Origin: SHLQ01 sp964562985
Lineage (GTDB): Bacteria; Actinomycetota; Acidimicrobiia; Acidimicrobiales; SHLQ01
NCBI GenBank assembly: GCA_964562985.1
Contig: CAZLWE010000002.1
Location: forward strand, 1-64,000
Length of the DNA: 64,000 bases
Reading direction: 5' to 3'
Shown here: positions 1 to 7,792 of the stretch, one piece after another
Position numbering within the stretch: position 1 is the stretch's first letter
How the letters are laid out: each line of letters starts with the position of its first letter
Position numbers and translations under genes: made by a program
The notes under the pieces: generated by a model
Seen by the model: the letters and a program-made list of their open reading frames with translations, nothing else
Database searches by the model: none
Told to the model about the DNA's origin: nothing

Positions 1-310
1 CGGCGCTCGATCGTTCGTGATCGACTGGCACACTCGTCGATATCACGAACCCCGGGTCGCCAACGGGGTCCAATGCTTCGACGGTAATACCATGCAGCTC
101 GGCGAGCTCGGGAGCATCTGATTGCACCCGTTGCACAAACTCTTCACACGCGTGTTGTGGGCCTTCGACGATGCAGATGACGTGCGCTCCGGTGTTCGCC
201 ACCGAACCGGCGAGGCCGAGCTCCTCTGCCAAGCCGAAGACAAACGGGCGGAAGCCGACACCCTGGACCGTTCCGGCAATAGTCACCGTCAAACGCGTCC
301 GAATGCTCAC
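1..310 (-). CDS. hypF: HypF N-terminal acylphosphatase domain, truncated by the window edge
   Basis: This is the start of a carbamoyltransferase-type hydrogenase maturation factor. HypF uses carbamoyl phosphate to make the CN ligands of the [NiFe]-hydrogenase active site, working with HypE. About 103 codons are visible, from a GTG at 310 to the window edge. They encode an acylphosphatase domain with the hallmark VQGVGFRPFV near residues 14-23, followed by GLAGSVANTGAHV. The zinc-finger, YrdC and Kae1-like domains would lie outside the window. The gene is divergent from the DsrE/CooC operon, with a 73-bp gap that should hold both promoters. This suggests, but does not prove, that the operon serves nickel-enzyme maturation. 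A stand-alone acylphosphatase is less likely because of the long VQGVGFRPFV match. Confidence 0.85.
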   Translation of the reverse strand, partial: MSIRTRLTVTIAGTVQGVGFRPFVFGLAEELGLAGSVANTGAHVICIVEGPQHACEEFVQRVQSDAPELAELHGITVEALDPVGDPGFVISTSVPVDHERSSA

Positions 311-383
311 GCTGTCAGTGTGCACCCCGCGATGTTGGAACCACAATTTTGCAAGACCCGGCCCGGTGACCGAATCTGGAGGC

Positions 384-749
384 GTGCGAAAACTGATCTT
401 CTTCTGCAGCGCCGACCCTCGTGAAGACACGGGGGCGTTCTTTCGGGCGTATCACTTCGCTGGTGTTGCAGCGAAGAGTGGTCTCGAGGCCGAGGTTCGC
501 CTGGCCGGGCCTGGGGTCGACGTGACCGACCTCGACACGCTCCCCCAGACTGAACCAGGCGACCTGATTCGCAAGATGATCGGCGAATCGATCGACGCAA
601 AGTTTGACGTCTCCCTTTGACCGTTTTCTAGCGAGGCCCGTGGGGTCTCAGCCGACGATGCCGCCAAGATCGGTGGCCAATTTCGAGTCCTGGGCGACAT
701 TTTGACCGAGGCGGCAGCGGGCACCTCAGAATTCATCTACGTCGGATGA
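384..749 (+). CDS. DsrE-like protein with in-frame UGA (predicted selenoprotein)
   Basis: The frame starts at GTG 384 and has one in-frame TGA at 618-620 (codon 79). It then stays open for 42 codons to the TGA at 747-749, giving a product of about 121 residues. The N-terminus (KLIFFCSADPREDTGAFFRA) has the beta-strand/loop/helix of small DsrE/DsrF-type proteins. The UGA sits in FDVSL-U-PFSSEARGVS, where the family has its sulfur-carrying cysteine before a conserved RG. A perfect hairpin at 633-649 begins 12 nt after the UGA. The final stop overlaps the ATG of the next gene (ATGA), so ribosomes reaching that overlap must read past 618. If UGA were a real stop, the product would be 78 residues without its active site. 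The start is uncertain: the GGAGG before GTG 384 is only 1 nt away. Confidence 0.75.
633..649 (+). promoter_or_regulatory. SECIS-like hairpin downstream of the DsrE UGA
   Basis: GAGGCCC (633-639) pairs with GGGTCTC (643-649) over 7 bp, including one G-U pair, around a GTG loop (640-642). The stem starts 12 nt after the UGA and the loop G lies 20 nt from it. This is inside the usual range for bacterial SECIS elements, which need a small apical loop with an early G. The paired bases also encode the conserved A-R-G-V of the protein, so part of the pairing could be accidental. Confidence 0.6.
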
Positions 750-1531
750 TCCGAATTGCATTCGCCGGCAAAGGCGGCTCGGGCAAGTCGTCGATCTCGG
801 GTAGCTTCGCTCGGTTGCTTTCGCGCCGTCACCGGCCCGTGCTCGCGGTCGACTCCGACCCACTTCCCGGCATGGCCTATTCGCTAGGGATACCCGTAGA
901 TGATCACCCGACCCCCGACGATGTAGTCGTCGAGGGCCCAGAGGGCGGGCCGCGTTGGGTACTGCGCCCGGGTCTAGATGCCGGTGGGTTCATCGACACC
1001 TACGCATCGACCGGGCCCGACGATGTTCGATATCTCCAGTTCGGAAACACCTGGGGGCACTTCCAAACCCTCCAACGAGGCCAACATGCGTGGAGCCAGG
1101 TAGTCCGAGAAATGGATCCGAACGCCTGGAACGTCGTTGGCGACTTGCCGGGGGGCACCCGTCAGGCCATGTTCGGTTGGGCAAAGTACGCCGATGTCCT
1201 TGCGGTCGTTGTCGAGCCAACACCAAAGTCCATCCATGTCGGGCGTCGATTGCTCAACATTTCCAAGGCCGAGTGGGCTCCGTCGCACGTTGTCGTCGTG
1301 GCCAACCGAATCGAAGACGCAGATGACGTCGATCGGATTTCGCAAGCGCTCGATCGGCCCGTGATCGGCGAAGTTCCGAAGGATCCGTCGGTTACTGAGG
1401 CCGACAAGCTCTCGCTCGCGCCGATGGATCATCATTCCGGCCCCTTCGTCGCCGCCGTCGAACAACTGGTCACCGTCGTCGAATCGACGTACGATTTGGA
1501 CACTCAGCCGCAGAGAGACGGGAAGCCATGA
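746..1531 (+). CDS. CooC/MinD-type P-loop ATPase without cysteines
   Basis: This 261-residue SIMIBI-class NTPase has the deviant Walker A KGGSGKSS at residues 9-16 and a switch region VLAVDSDPLPGMAYSLG. A later DLPGGTRQAMF and VVVEPTPKSIHVGRR resemble CooC. CooC-type proteins use ATP to help insert nickel into carbon monoxide dehydrogenase. This copy has no cysteine at all, so it cannot carry the CxC metal site, and it reads like a partner or regulatory paralogue of the next gene. It overlaps its upstream and downstream genes by 4 bp (ATGA) on each side, implying translational coupling. Its exact client is unknown; MinD/ArsA relatives are alternatives. Confidence 0.8.
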   Translation: MIRIAFAGKGGSGKSSISGSFARLLSRRHRPVLAVDSDPLPGMAYSLGIPVDDHPTPDDVVVEGPEGGPRWVLRPGLDAGGFIDTYASTGPDDVRYLQFGNTWGHFQTLQRGQHAWSQVVREMDPNAWNVVGDLPGGTRQAMFGWAKYADVLAVVVEPTPKSIHVGRRLLNISKAEWAPSHVVVVANRIEDADDVDRISQALDRPVIGEVPKDPSVTEADKLSLAPMDHHSGPFVAAVEQLVTVVESTYDLDTQPQRDGKP

Positions 1532-2256
1532 AGATCGCAGTTGTAGGCAAGGGCGGTTCTGGCAAGACGTCGGTGAGCGGCGTTCTGTCCCGCAAACTCG
1601 CTCAAGCTGGCCACGACGTCATCGGCCTCGACTGCGACACGAACCCGAATCTGGGTCTGTCGCTCGGCGTCGGCGACATCGAGACCGAGCGCCTTCTGTC
1701 ATTGCGCGACCAGATCGACGAAGGCGAACGCGAACATGCCGCCTCCTGGGACGACATACTCGATGCGTACGGCACCGACGCTCCTGACGGGGTTCGGCTC
1801 ACCGTGGTCAACCGCATCGACAATCCCGAACCGGATTGACCGTGATGTGGGTTATCCGCTGAGCAGTTGCTCAGCTCCGTACCAGAATCCGAAACCGTCA
1901 TCGTTGCCGACCTCGAGGCAGGCATCGGCACCCTCACCAGGTTGCCCGAAGGTTCCGTCGACTCAACCCTTGTGATCGTCGAGCCGACACCACGTTCCAT
2001 CGACGTCGGCCAGCGGGCCGTGCTCGTGGCCACCGAACGAAACCAGGGCCAGATCACGGTTGTCGCAAACAAGGTCGCCAACGACGAGGACGAAGCCCGA
2101 GTGCGTAGCGCGTTCGACCAATACGACGTGCTGACCATTCCCGACGACCCGGTGGTCGTTGCCGCCGATCGTCGAGGCGAATCTCCAATCGACGTCGACC
2201 CGGACGCACCAGCCATCGCAGCAATTGGTTACCTTGCCAAGCGCATAGCGCAGTGA
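1528..2256 (+). CDS. CooC-like nickel-insertion ATPase with Sec-Pro-Sec-Cys at the metal site (predicted selenoprotein)
   Basis: Read through two UGA codons (1837-1839 and 1843-1845), this is one 242-residue CooC-family ATPase. It has the deviant Walker A GKGGSGKTSVSG (residues 8-19), LDCDTNPNLGLSLG, then PEPD-U-P-U-CGLS (U104, U106, C107), then VADLEAGIGTLTRL and EPTPRSIDVGQ. The AGI element after the gap is the CooC Walker B region, so both halves belong to one protein. In characterised CooC, a CxC pair near residue 112-114 at the dimer interface binds nickel; here that pair is UxU followed by Cys. A perfect hairpin follows at 1858-1875. Normal annotation would split this into two partial proteins. 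A pseudogene would need two stops falling by chance on the metal site. Confidence 0.75.
1858..1875 (+). promoter_or_regulatory. SECIS-like hairpin downstream of the CooC double UGA
   Basis: GCTGAGC (1858-1864) pairs perfectly with GCTCAGC (1869-1875) around an AGTT loop. The stem begins 12 nt after the second UGA and 18 nt after the first. The loop G lies 21 and 27 nt from them, so one element could serve both codons. The 12-nt spacing is identical to that in the DsrE gene. Confidence 0.65.
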
Positions 2257-2423
2257 ACCCATGGTGGGCCACTTTCATTGGCATCCCGACGGAACCACAC
2301 ACTCATGATCAGGGCTCGACAAGCTGAACCTCGAAGAACTTGGCGAAGATCAACCCGCAAACTCACGTATTCGAGCTCAACTCCGAAACCGGCAACCGTT
2401 GAAATACCAACGCTGAAGCCTTA

Positions 2424-2795
2424 GTGATGAAAACCCCGCTCTGCTTGGAAAGCTCGAGCTCCATCACCGAACTGGCCTGGGCCGCTGGATCGCTCGTGAC
2501 CACCGTGGAAGAACTCGCCGTGTTTCTCGATGCGCTCCTCGTCGAAGAACGGTTGATCTCATCCGATTCGCTGGAGGCGATGATCGGCAACGTCCCAGCA
2601 GGTGGCGACTACGGCCTTGGACTCGCACCCGGAACCGATTTCGGACTCGGGCACGGTGGCTCGATCTTCGGGTTCAATTCCGACGCCCAGCTCGACCCCG
2701 AAACCGGCGAAATGGTCATCGTCGTCGTCAACAAGGACATCCGCAGACCCTCCATCGCCACCGAACTCATCACCGACTTCGTAGGGATTGAGTAG
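2424..2795 (+). pseudogene. C-terminal remnant of a beta-lactamase-family serine hydrolase
   Basis: The 123-codon frame matches only the last third of class C beta-lactamase/DD-peptidase-like hydrolases. It has WAAGSLVTTVEELAVFLDALL, then DYGLGLAPG, GHGGSIFGFNS (the HGG box in place of KTG) and VVVNKD near the end. The SxxK nucleophile and YxN motif are absent and are not visible in other frames between 2257 and 2423. It therefore looks like a relic left by deletion. The 167 bp before it show no clear gene. Confidence 0.65.
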
Positions 2796-2838
2796 CCGAG
2801 AGATCAGCCTGTCACACCCCACCCGTAGTGTCGCTTGC

Positions 2839-3015
2839 ATGGACACCAACCCCCAACGACTCACCGCTATGCGAACCGCCATCGAGCTTGGCGTCGATGA
2901 AGGCGACTTCACGTTCCGAAGCCTCGCGGAGCGTTCAATCTGGACCGAACTCGAAGCCGAGTTTCACGCCTTCGCTGACCGCGACGACCTCGTCTGGGTG
3001 GTGGTGGCGGCTTAA
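2839..3015 (+). CDS. Small hypothetical protein (58 aa)
   Basis: The ATG at 2839 opens a 58-codon frame (MDTNPQRLTAMRTAIELGVD...). It is rich in acidic and aromatic residues, with no membrane segment or motif I recognise. Its end overlaps the convergent YdcF-like gene by 4 bp. Codon use resembles the neighbours, but the short length leaves real doubt that it is translated. Confidence 0.35.
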   Translation: MDTNPQRLTAMRTAIELGVDEGDFTFRSLAERSIWTELEAEFHAFADRDDLVWVVVAA

Positions 3016-3614
3016 CCTAGCCAGGCGCTCAAGCGCCTGAAGCTAAATAGGCGGCCGAGGGCTACTGCGACGGTTTCGCGGGCTCGTCTAGAGAAGCTCG
3101 TATCGTCGCTGGAGGCGACAACCTCGGCATCGAGGCCGACCTCGGCGGCAATCTCTGCGCTTCGTCGAGCGTGGTACGCATCGGTCACAATCACGACCGT
3201 CTCTTCGGTATCTGCCAGCTGGTTTCTGGCTGCAAGCAGAGACTCGTAGGTGTCTCCCCCATCGGTGACGACCACAATCTCCTCTTCGGCGACACCTTGA
3301 TTGCGAAGGTAGGTAAAGGCTGCGAAGCCTTCCGTGAACGTGTCACCAGGCTGATTCGCTCCCGTTGTCACGATGCGATCTGCCGCTCCCTCATTCCACA
3401 GCGAGAACGCGGTATCGAGACGCTGCTCCAGCACCGGCGAAGGCTCCCCGTTGTACTGCGCAGCGCCGAGCACCACGATCGCATCGCCGGTTGCCGCTGT
3501 GGCCTGGGCGTCATTGCCGGCGGAGGTCACCTGAACAAAGACCACACCGAGCCACACCACGAGGAATCCAGCGAACAAGAGCGTCCCCCAACCAAGGACG
3601 CGACGAAGAATCAT
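3012..3614 (-). CDS. YdcF/SanA-like DUF218 membrane protein
   Basis: The 200-residue protein has an N-terminal membrane segment (residues about 7-28) and then a DUF218 domain. Visible motifs are AIVVLGAAQYNGEPSPVLEQ, RIVTTGANQPGD, a glutamate in the DTYESLLAARNQ helix and TDAYHARRS. Relatives such as SanA, YdcF and ElyC act in or near the envelope and affect cell-wall integrity, but their reaction is unresolved. The catalytic-looking domain should face outward. It lies alone between two plus-strand genes, with no operon partner. Confidence 0.8.
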   Translation of the reverse strand: MILRRVLGWGTLLFAGFLVVWLGVVFVQVTSAGNDAQATAATGDAIVVLGAAQYNGEPSPVLEQRLDTAFSLWNEGAADRIVTTGANQPGDTFTEGFAAFTYLRNQGVAEEEIVVVTDGGDTYESLLAARNQLADTEETVVIVTDAYHARRSAEIAAEVGLDAEVVASSDDTSFSRRARETVAVALGRLFSFRRLSAWLG

Positions 3615-3688
3615 GGTCTGTATCCGGTCGCTTTGGGCGCCCGCACCCCGGCTTGACCTCGCGGCTTCACAACCACCATGCTACGCCC

Positions 3689-4333
3689 ATGCCCGCTTCC
3701 AATCTCGACGCCAAGCGAACCTTTGATGTCTCGGACCTCGACATGATCAGCTCTTACAAGCTCAGTACCGGGCTGATCGTGCCTCGTCCGATCGGTTGGA
3801 TCGGCACAATTTCTGCCGACGGCGTACGCAACCTCGCGCCGTTCTCGTTCTTCAACGTTGTTGCCATGCACCCGCCAACATTCGTGATCGCTCCGGTCAC
3901 CGCAGGCGGACGCAAAGACACGCTCAACAACATCGAGGAGACCGGCGTCTTCACCGTCAACGTCGTGACAGAAGAGACGGTCGAGCCAATGAACGCAACC
4001 GCAGCGGCACTGCCACCCGAGGTGGACGAATTTACCCACGTAGGGCTTACCCCCGTCACCTCCGAGACGTGTGCCGCCCCAATGGTGGGCGAAGCGGTGG
4101 CAAACTTTGAATGCACGCTCTCGCAAATGATCCCGGTCGGCACCCCGACCGAAGATCAGGCAGGGCTTGGCATGTTGATCATCGGCGAGGCCACCCGGAT
4201 TCATATCGCCGAACGGGTCGTCTCCGATGACCTCCGCATCGACCAGCAGGAGCTTCGGGCGGTGGGTCGACACGTGGGCAACGCCTACTGCATGACCGCA
4301 GGGTCGCTCTTCGACATCGACAGGCCTGAATAA
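3689..4333 (+). CDS. Flavin reductase-like FMN-binding protein
   Basis: The 214-residue protein belongs to the flavin reductase-like/flavoredoxin family, which adopts a split-barrel FMN fold. Family signs are IVPRPIGWIGTISADGVRNLAPFS, NNIEETGVFTVNVV and the late VGRHVGNAYCM. Such proteins transfer electrons from NAD(P)H to flavin, or act as flavin-dependent oxidoreductases with a partner. I chose the ATG at 3689 because the family alignment begins shortly after it; the frame is open further upstream, but with unrelated arginine-rich sequence. It is transcribed divergently from the YdcF-like gene across a gap of about 75 bp. Confidence 0.8.
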   Translation: MPASNLDAKRTFDVSDLDMISSYKLSTGLIVPRPIGWIGTISADGVRNLAPFSFFNVVAMHPPTFVIAPVTAGGRKDTLNNIEETGVFTVNVVTEETVEPMNATAAALPPEVDEFTHVGLTPVTSETCAAPMVGEAVANFECTLSQMIPVGTPTEDQAGLGMLIIGEATRIHIAERVVSDDLRIDQQELRAVGRHVGNAYCMTAGSLFDIDRPE

Positions 4334-4350
4334 CCCGCTACGGTCGCCGC

Positions 4351-5163
4351 CTATGGCAGCACTTGCTCATCAACGTCGACACCGTCGAAGAGCAACACCG
4401 CCGTCGTGGGCCCCTCGGGGACTCCCTCTACCCGCACGCTAGCAATCGCTGAGGAACCACTGGGAATCTCTTGATGGATGAAGCGGACCAAGGCTGGAAT
4501 TCGCTCGCCGTCCGCGTCCTGAACCTCGATTGTGAATCCTTCGGTTGACACGACCGGCTCATCACTGGCATTCGAGATTCGGATAGCAAATGACCGAGTG
4601 CCCTGATTTATCGGGTCTATGTCATATACCGACAATCCAATGTTCCCGGCCAACGGCGACGAAGCCGTCGGGACTTGCTCTGTTGGCTCGGGCGCCGGGG
4701 GATCGCTCGACCCGACCGGCTCATCGGTGGAGTCCGCTGCGGTCACATCTTCGACCTCTACCGCCGGGGCGACATCGGTGCCATCGTCGACTACCGCGTC
4801 GTTCTCTTCGACCGCGCCAGCCACCTCGGCCTGGACCTCGACATCGGCTATTGGCCCTGATCCGACAAACACCGTCCAGGCAGCAAAGCCAATGAGGGCC
4901 AGACCGACCAGGACCATGGTGGTCAACACGACAAGCGTTCTCGACGTGCCCGATTGTACGTTCTCACGCGGCTGCTCCGGAACCGCAAGGCTGGCCGGAC
5001 GGACGCTTAGTCGATCGGGCTGAGTGCGAAGGGGATCTCGTCGTCGACGATGATCATGGCTGCGTGCGCTGTTCCTGCCGTGGCGCGCGACTACTTTCGC
5101 TAGTAGCGCTTCGCCCTCCTCGGTGAGAACGGGAGCAACAGGATCCTTATCTTCGTCGTTCAC
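4351..5163 (-). CDS. Single-pass membrane protein with a beta-rich extracytoplasmic domain, unknown function
   Basis: I do not recognise a named family. The 270-residue protein has a basic, probably cytoplasmic N-terminus and one membrane segment around residues 77-98 (LVVLTTMVLVGLALIGFAAW). An acidic Pro/Thr/Ser-rich linker follows (residues about 105-170). The C-terminal domain of about 95 residues (SVYDIDPINQGTRSFAIRIS, GFTIEVQDADG) resembles small immunoglobulin-like or DUF4352-like folds. It ends 17 bp from the flavin reductase stop, in convergent orientation. Confidence 0.65.
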   Translation of the reverse strand: MNDEDKDPVAPVLTEEGEALLAKVVARHGRNSARSHDHRRRRDPLRTQPDRLSVRPASLAVPEQPRENVQSGTSRTLVVLTTMVLVGLALIGFAAWTVFVGSGPIADVEVQAEVAGAVEENDAVVDDGTDVAPAVEVEDVTAADSTDEPVGSSDPPAPEPTEQVPTASSPLAGNIGLSVYDIDPINQGTRSFAIRISNASDEPVVSTEGFTIEVQDADGERIPALVRFIHQEIPSGSSAIASVRVEGVPEGPTTAVLLFDGVDVDEQVLP

Positions 5164-5246
5164 AGTTGCACGCCCCTAACACTCGACGCCTCACAAAAAT
5201 ACCACCTGAGGCACAACTAGTGCAATAGCGCGCTACTCAGGGTGGC

Positions 5247-6659
5247 CTACCCGTCGGTAAGGAAGCGCAACAGCTTCTGGAAACGAGCGACCACCACGTC
5301 GCGCTCGAGCGTTGTCACCGCATCCCAAATCGGTATCCCAGCGGTGGATCCGGTGATGGCCGCGCGAGCCGGAACTTGCGAGCGTGCGCCGAGTTCGTTC
5401 CCGACCTCGCCTACCGCTTCGTTCATCGCCTCAGCAGTCCACTCAACGCTGTCGAAACGCTCGATGAGGGCAGTGAGTATTTCGGGAACGAGCTTGCCTT
5501 TGCGAATCCCTTTGGTCCAGCCCTTGTTCTCGTTGTCGAACTCCACCTCGTCGGTGAATAGCCACCCGATGAAACGCGGGATATCGGCGAACTTCTCGAC
5601 CCGCTGCTGCACCTCGCCAGCCACCATCGCAAATACCTCGGGGCGATAGGCACCATTTTCCCACGAAACCTCGGTGTCGAGACCGTAAACGAACGGCTCA
5701 GCTTTGTCGATGAAGTCCTCCACCGGGAGCGCTCGAATGTACTCACCGTTGATGTGATTGAGCTTCGTCACGTCAAAGAAGGCCGAGCCCTTGTTCACGT
5801 TCTCCAGCTTGAACAGCTCAATGATCTCCGTAATAGGGCGAATCTCGACATCGTCGGGCGGGCCCCAACCCAGCAAGGCCAGATGATTCACCATGGCCTC
5901 TGGGAGATAGCCCTGACGCAAGAAGTCCATCAGCGACACATCATCTCGTCGCTTGGACAGCTTCTTTCGCTTGTCGTTTACAAGCAATGGCAGGTGGGCG
6001 TACGTGGGCTTGTCACCGAAATTCAGCGCATCCCAAATCAACATGACCTTTGGAGTGGTGTTCAGAAGATCCTCTCCGCGAATGACGTGGGTGATACTCA
6101 TGTCTGCGTCATCAACTGCATTCGCGACGAGGAAGGTCGGGGTTCCGTCGCTTCGGCGCACGACGAAGTCTTCGAGATCCGCGCATGAAAAGGTCACCTC
6201 ACCGCGAATCACGTCCTCGATGACGATCTGCCCCTCGTCGGGAGTACGAAAGCGGACCACACAATCTGGGCCGTCGGAGAGTCCCTTATCTCGAGACCAT
6301 CCGTGATACCCCGATGGAAGTCCCGCCTCCTTGGCAAGTTCGTCGGACTGCTCTCGAGTGAGGTTGCAGAAATAGGCGTGGCCGGATTCGACGAGCTGCT
6401 CAACAGCGTCGACGTGGAGTCGTTGGCGTTGAGATTGATAGTAGGGCCCCTCATCCCAGTCGATTCCGAGCGTTTGCAACGGCTTCACGATGGCATCGAT
6501 GTACTCGGGCTTGCGTAGCGCCGCGTCGGTATCCTCAATTCGCAGGATCATCTCGCCACCGGTGGAACGGGCGTAGAGCCAGTTGAATAGAGCTGAACGT
6601 GCCGATCCGACGTGCAGGAAGCCGGTTGGGGCTGGCGCAAAGCGCACTCGTGTATTCAC
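5247..6659 (-). CDS. gltX: Glutamyl-tRNA synthetase
   Basis: This 470-residue class I aminoacyl-tRNA synthetase charges tRNA-Glu in the cytoplasm. The HIGH signature appears as GFLHVGSARSAL (residues about 13-24) and the KMSKS signature as KKLSKRRDD. The Rossmann core includes FVVRRSDGTPTFLVANAVDD and HVIRGEDLL. Length is normal for bacterial GluRS, with a helical anticodon-binding region at the C-terminus. The cysteine-rich zinc-binding insert of some GluRS enzymes is not obvious. It follows a hypothetical gene on the same strand after 26 bp and is probably co-transcribed with it. Confidence 0.95.
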   Translation of the reverse strand: MNTRVRFAPAPTGFLHVGSARSALFNWLYARSTGGEMILRIEDTDAALRKPEYIDAIVKPLQTLGIDWDEGPYYQSQRQRLHVDAVEQLVESGHAYFCNLTREQSDELAKEAGLPSGYHGWSRDKGLSDGPDCVVRFRTPDEGQIVIEDVIRGEVTFSCADLEDFVVRRSDGTPTFLVANAVDDADMSITHVIRGEDLLNTTPKVMLIWDALNFGDKPTYAHLPLLVNDKRKKLSKRRDDVSLMDFLRQGYLPEAMVNHLALLGWGPPDDVEIRPITEIIELFKLENVNKGSAFFDVTKLNHINGEYIRALPVEDFIDKAEPFVYGLDTEVSWENGAYRPEVFAMVAGEVQQRVEKFADIPRFIGWLFTDEVEFDNENKGWTKGIRKGKLVPEILTALIERFDSVEWTAEAMNEAVGEVGNELGARSQVPARAAITGSTAGIPIWDAVTTLERDVVVARFQKLLRFLTDG

Positions 6660-6685
6660 GATGGCACAGGCTAGCGACCGTGAGC

Positions 6686-7207
6686 CTAGAACCGGAGTTG
6701 ATCTCGCCAGTCTGCGCGATAGCGCGTCGCGACCTCGTCAGGCGTTTGCTTCAGAACCTCAGCGCTGACCATGTCTGCGATAGCACGTCGTTCGAAGTAA
6801 TGGAAGGAGTAGTGGACCTCCGCGAACGCCTCTTTGCGGAACTTCACCAGCTCTGGATCGGCTCCCTCATCGAGGAACCCGAACAGGGTGTAGGCAATAC
6901 GCAGGTCATGCACAACGGGTGCCCGATGGAACTGCGACGCCCGCTTGAGAGCCACGCCTACGCAGCCAGCGTCGACGTCACCTCGGTATTCGCCATCGGT
7001 GAGGATGAGCTTGGTATCGAACAGTGGAGTCAACGTGAGGACGAAGCCCTGATCGGGCCCTTGGGCGCCGAGACGTCCACCATCACCGGCGGGAGTACCG
7101 AAGGTCTCTCCCGGTCGATTCGCAGCGCCCTTGCCCGCGCGTTGCGGCGGCGAAGAGTAGTGGCGTTTTGTTGTGGGAGCTGCGGGAACGAATTCAGGTG
7201 CGGCCAT
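6686..7207 (-). CDS. Conserved-looking hypothetical protein upstream of gltX
   Basis: The frame encodes 173 residues. The first 50 are Pro/Ala/Gly-rich and probably disordered. The rest is a folded helical region with TLTPLFDTKLILTDGEYRGD, HDLRIAYTLFGFLDEG and YSFHYFERRAIAD, and no membrane segment. I do not recognise a family. It lies 9 bp downstream of the XRE-type regulator and 26 bp upstream of gltX, all on the minus strand, so it is probably part of a short operon. Confidence 0.6.
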   Translation of the reverse strand: MAAPEFVPAAPTTKRHYSSPPQRAGKGAANRPGETFGTPAGDGGRLGAQGPDQGFVLTLTPLFDTKLILTDGEYRGDVDAGCVGVALKRASQFHRAPVVHDLRIAYTLFGFLDEGADPELVKFRKEAFAEVHYSFHYFERRAIADMVSAEVLKQTPDEVATRYRADWRDQLRF

Positions 7208-7216
7208 GGCTTTAGC

Positions 7217-7792
7217 CTAGGCCGCGGACTGCCCGAGATCTGCGCTGTTTGAAATTCCGATGCGTGCGATGATCGGCTGACGACTCGACGACCGGCGATC
7301 TCTGCGAAGCGTCGCACGCTCCAGAAATTCGACAGCAGCGGTGAGTTCGAGTCCGAAGATTTCCGCGAGGTCCATGGCCAGCTGCTCGTCCTCGGTATCC
7401 AACATGGAGAAGATGATGTCGGCTTCCTGGTCACGCATGTACACAAGGCCGTTGTCGGGCAGATGTCGCATGCGACGAATACTCTTCGCGACAACATCGA
7501 GCATCTCACGGTTGGTTGGCGATGTGAGTCCCTCGAAGCAATTGAGCCAGCTGAGCACCACGTTCCAACCCGCCTCGGGCACGTTGGCCTGGCAGTCATC
7601 GGAGTACAGGCTTGCGAGCTTGCGAAGCAAAACGGCATCGGGCCCGACCTTGTCGGCCTCAATGCCAAGTAAATGAGTAATCGACTGCCCGGTCACCCGA
7701 GAGACTTCACCCAGTGTGATATCCGACGCTTCGCGCCATTCGCGCAATGCGCCACCGAGGGTCTCTCCCGTGCGGGGATCTTCGTACACCAT
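7217..7792 (-). CDS. XRE-type helix-turn-helix transcriptional regulator
   Basis: This 191-residue protein has an N-terminal Cro/C1-like helix-turn-helix, residues about 11-60: LREWREASDITLGEVSRVTG then SITHLLGIEADK. The C-terminal part is helical (NREMLDVVAKSIRRMRHLPD, DMAEIF-like segments) and may bind a ligand or mediate dimerisation. No enzymatic motif is visible. The 116 bp between it and cimA on the minus strand would hold its promoter. The target is unknown; self-regulation is likely by analogy with the family. Confidence 0.7.
   Translation of the reverse strand: MVYEDPRTGETLGGALREWREASDITLGEVSRVTGQSITHLLGIEADKVGPDAVLLRKLASLYSDDCQANVPEAGWNVVLSWLNCFEGLTSPTNREMLDVVAKSIRRMRHLPDNGLVYMRDQEADIIFSMLDTEDEQLAMDLAEIFGLELTAAVEFLERATLRRDRRSSSRQPIIARIGISNSADLGQSAA

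Noticed and set aside
618..1845. Simple pseudogene explanation for the in-frame UGA codons
   Set aside because: Decay would not place both genes' stops on Cys sites, keep the downstream frames and ATGA couplings open, and give equal hairpin spacing. It remains the main alternative, but I consider it less likely.
1602..2216. Long open frame on the minus strand across the second CooC gene
   Set aside because: It is antisense to a clear CooC protein, has no family match and is Ser/Arg/Thr-rich like other reverse-frame shadows in this GC-rich DNA.
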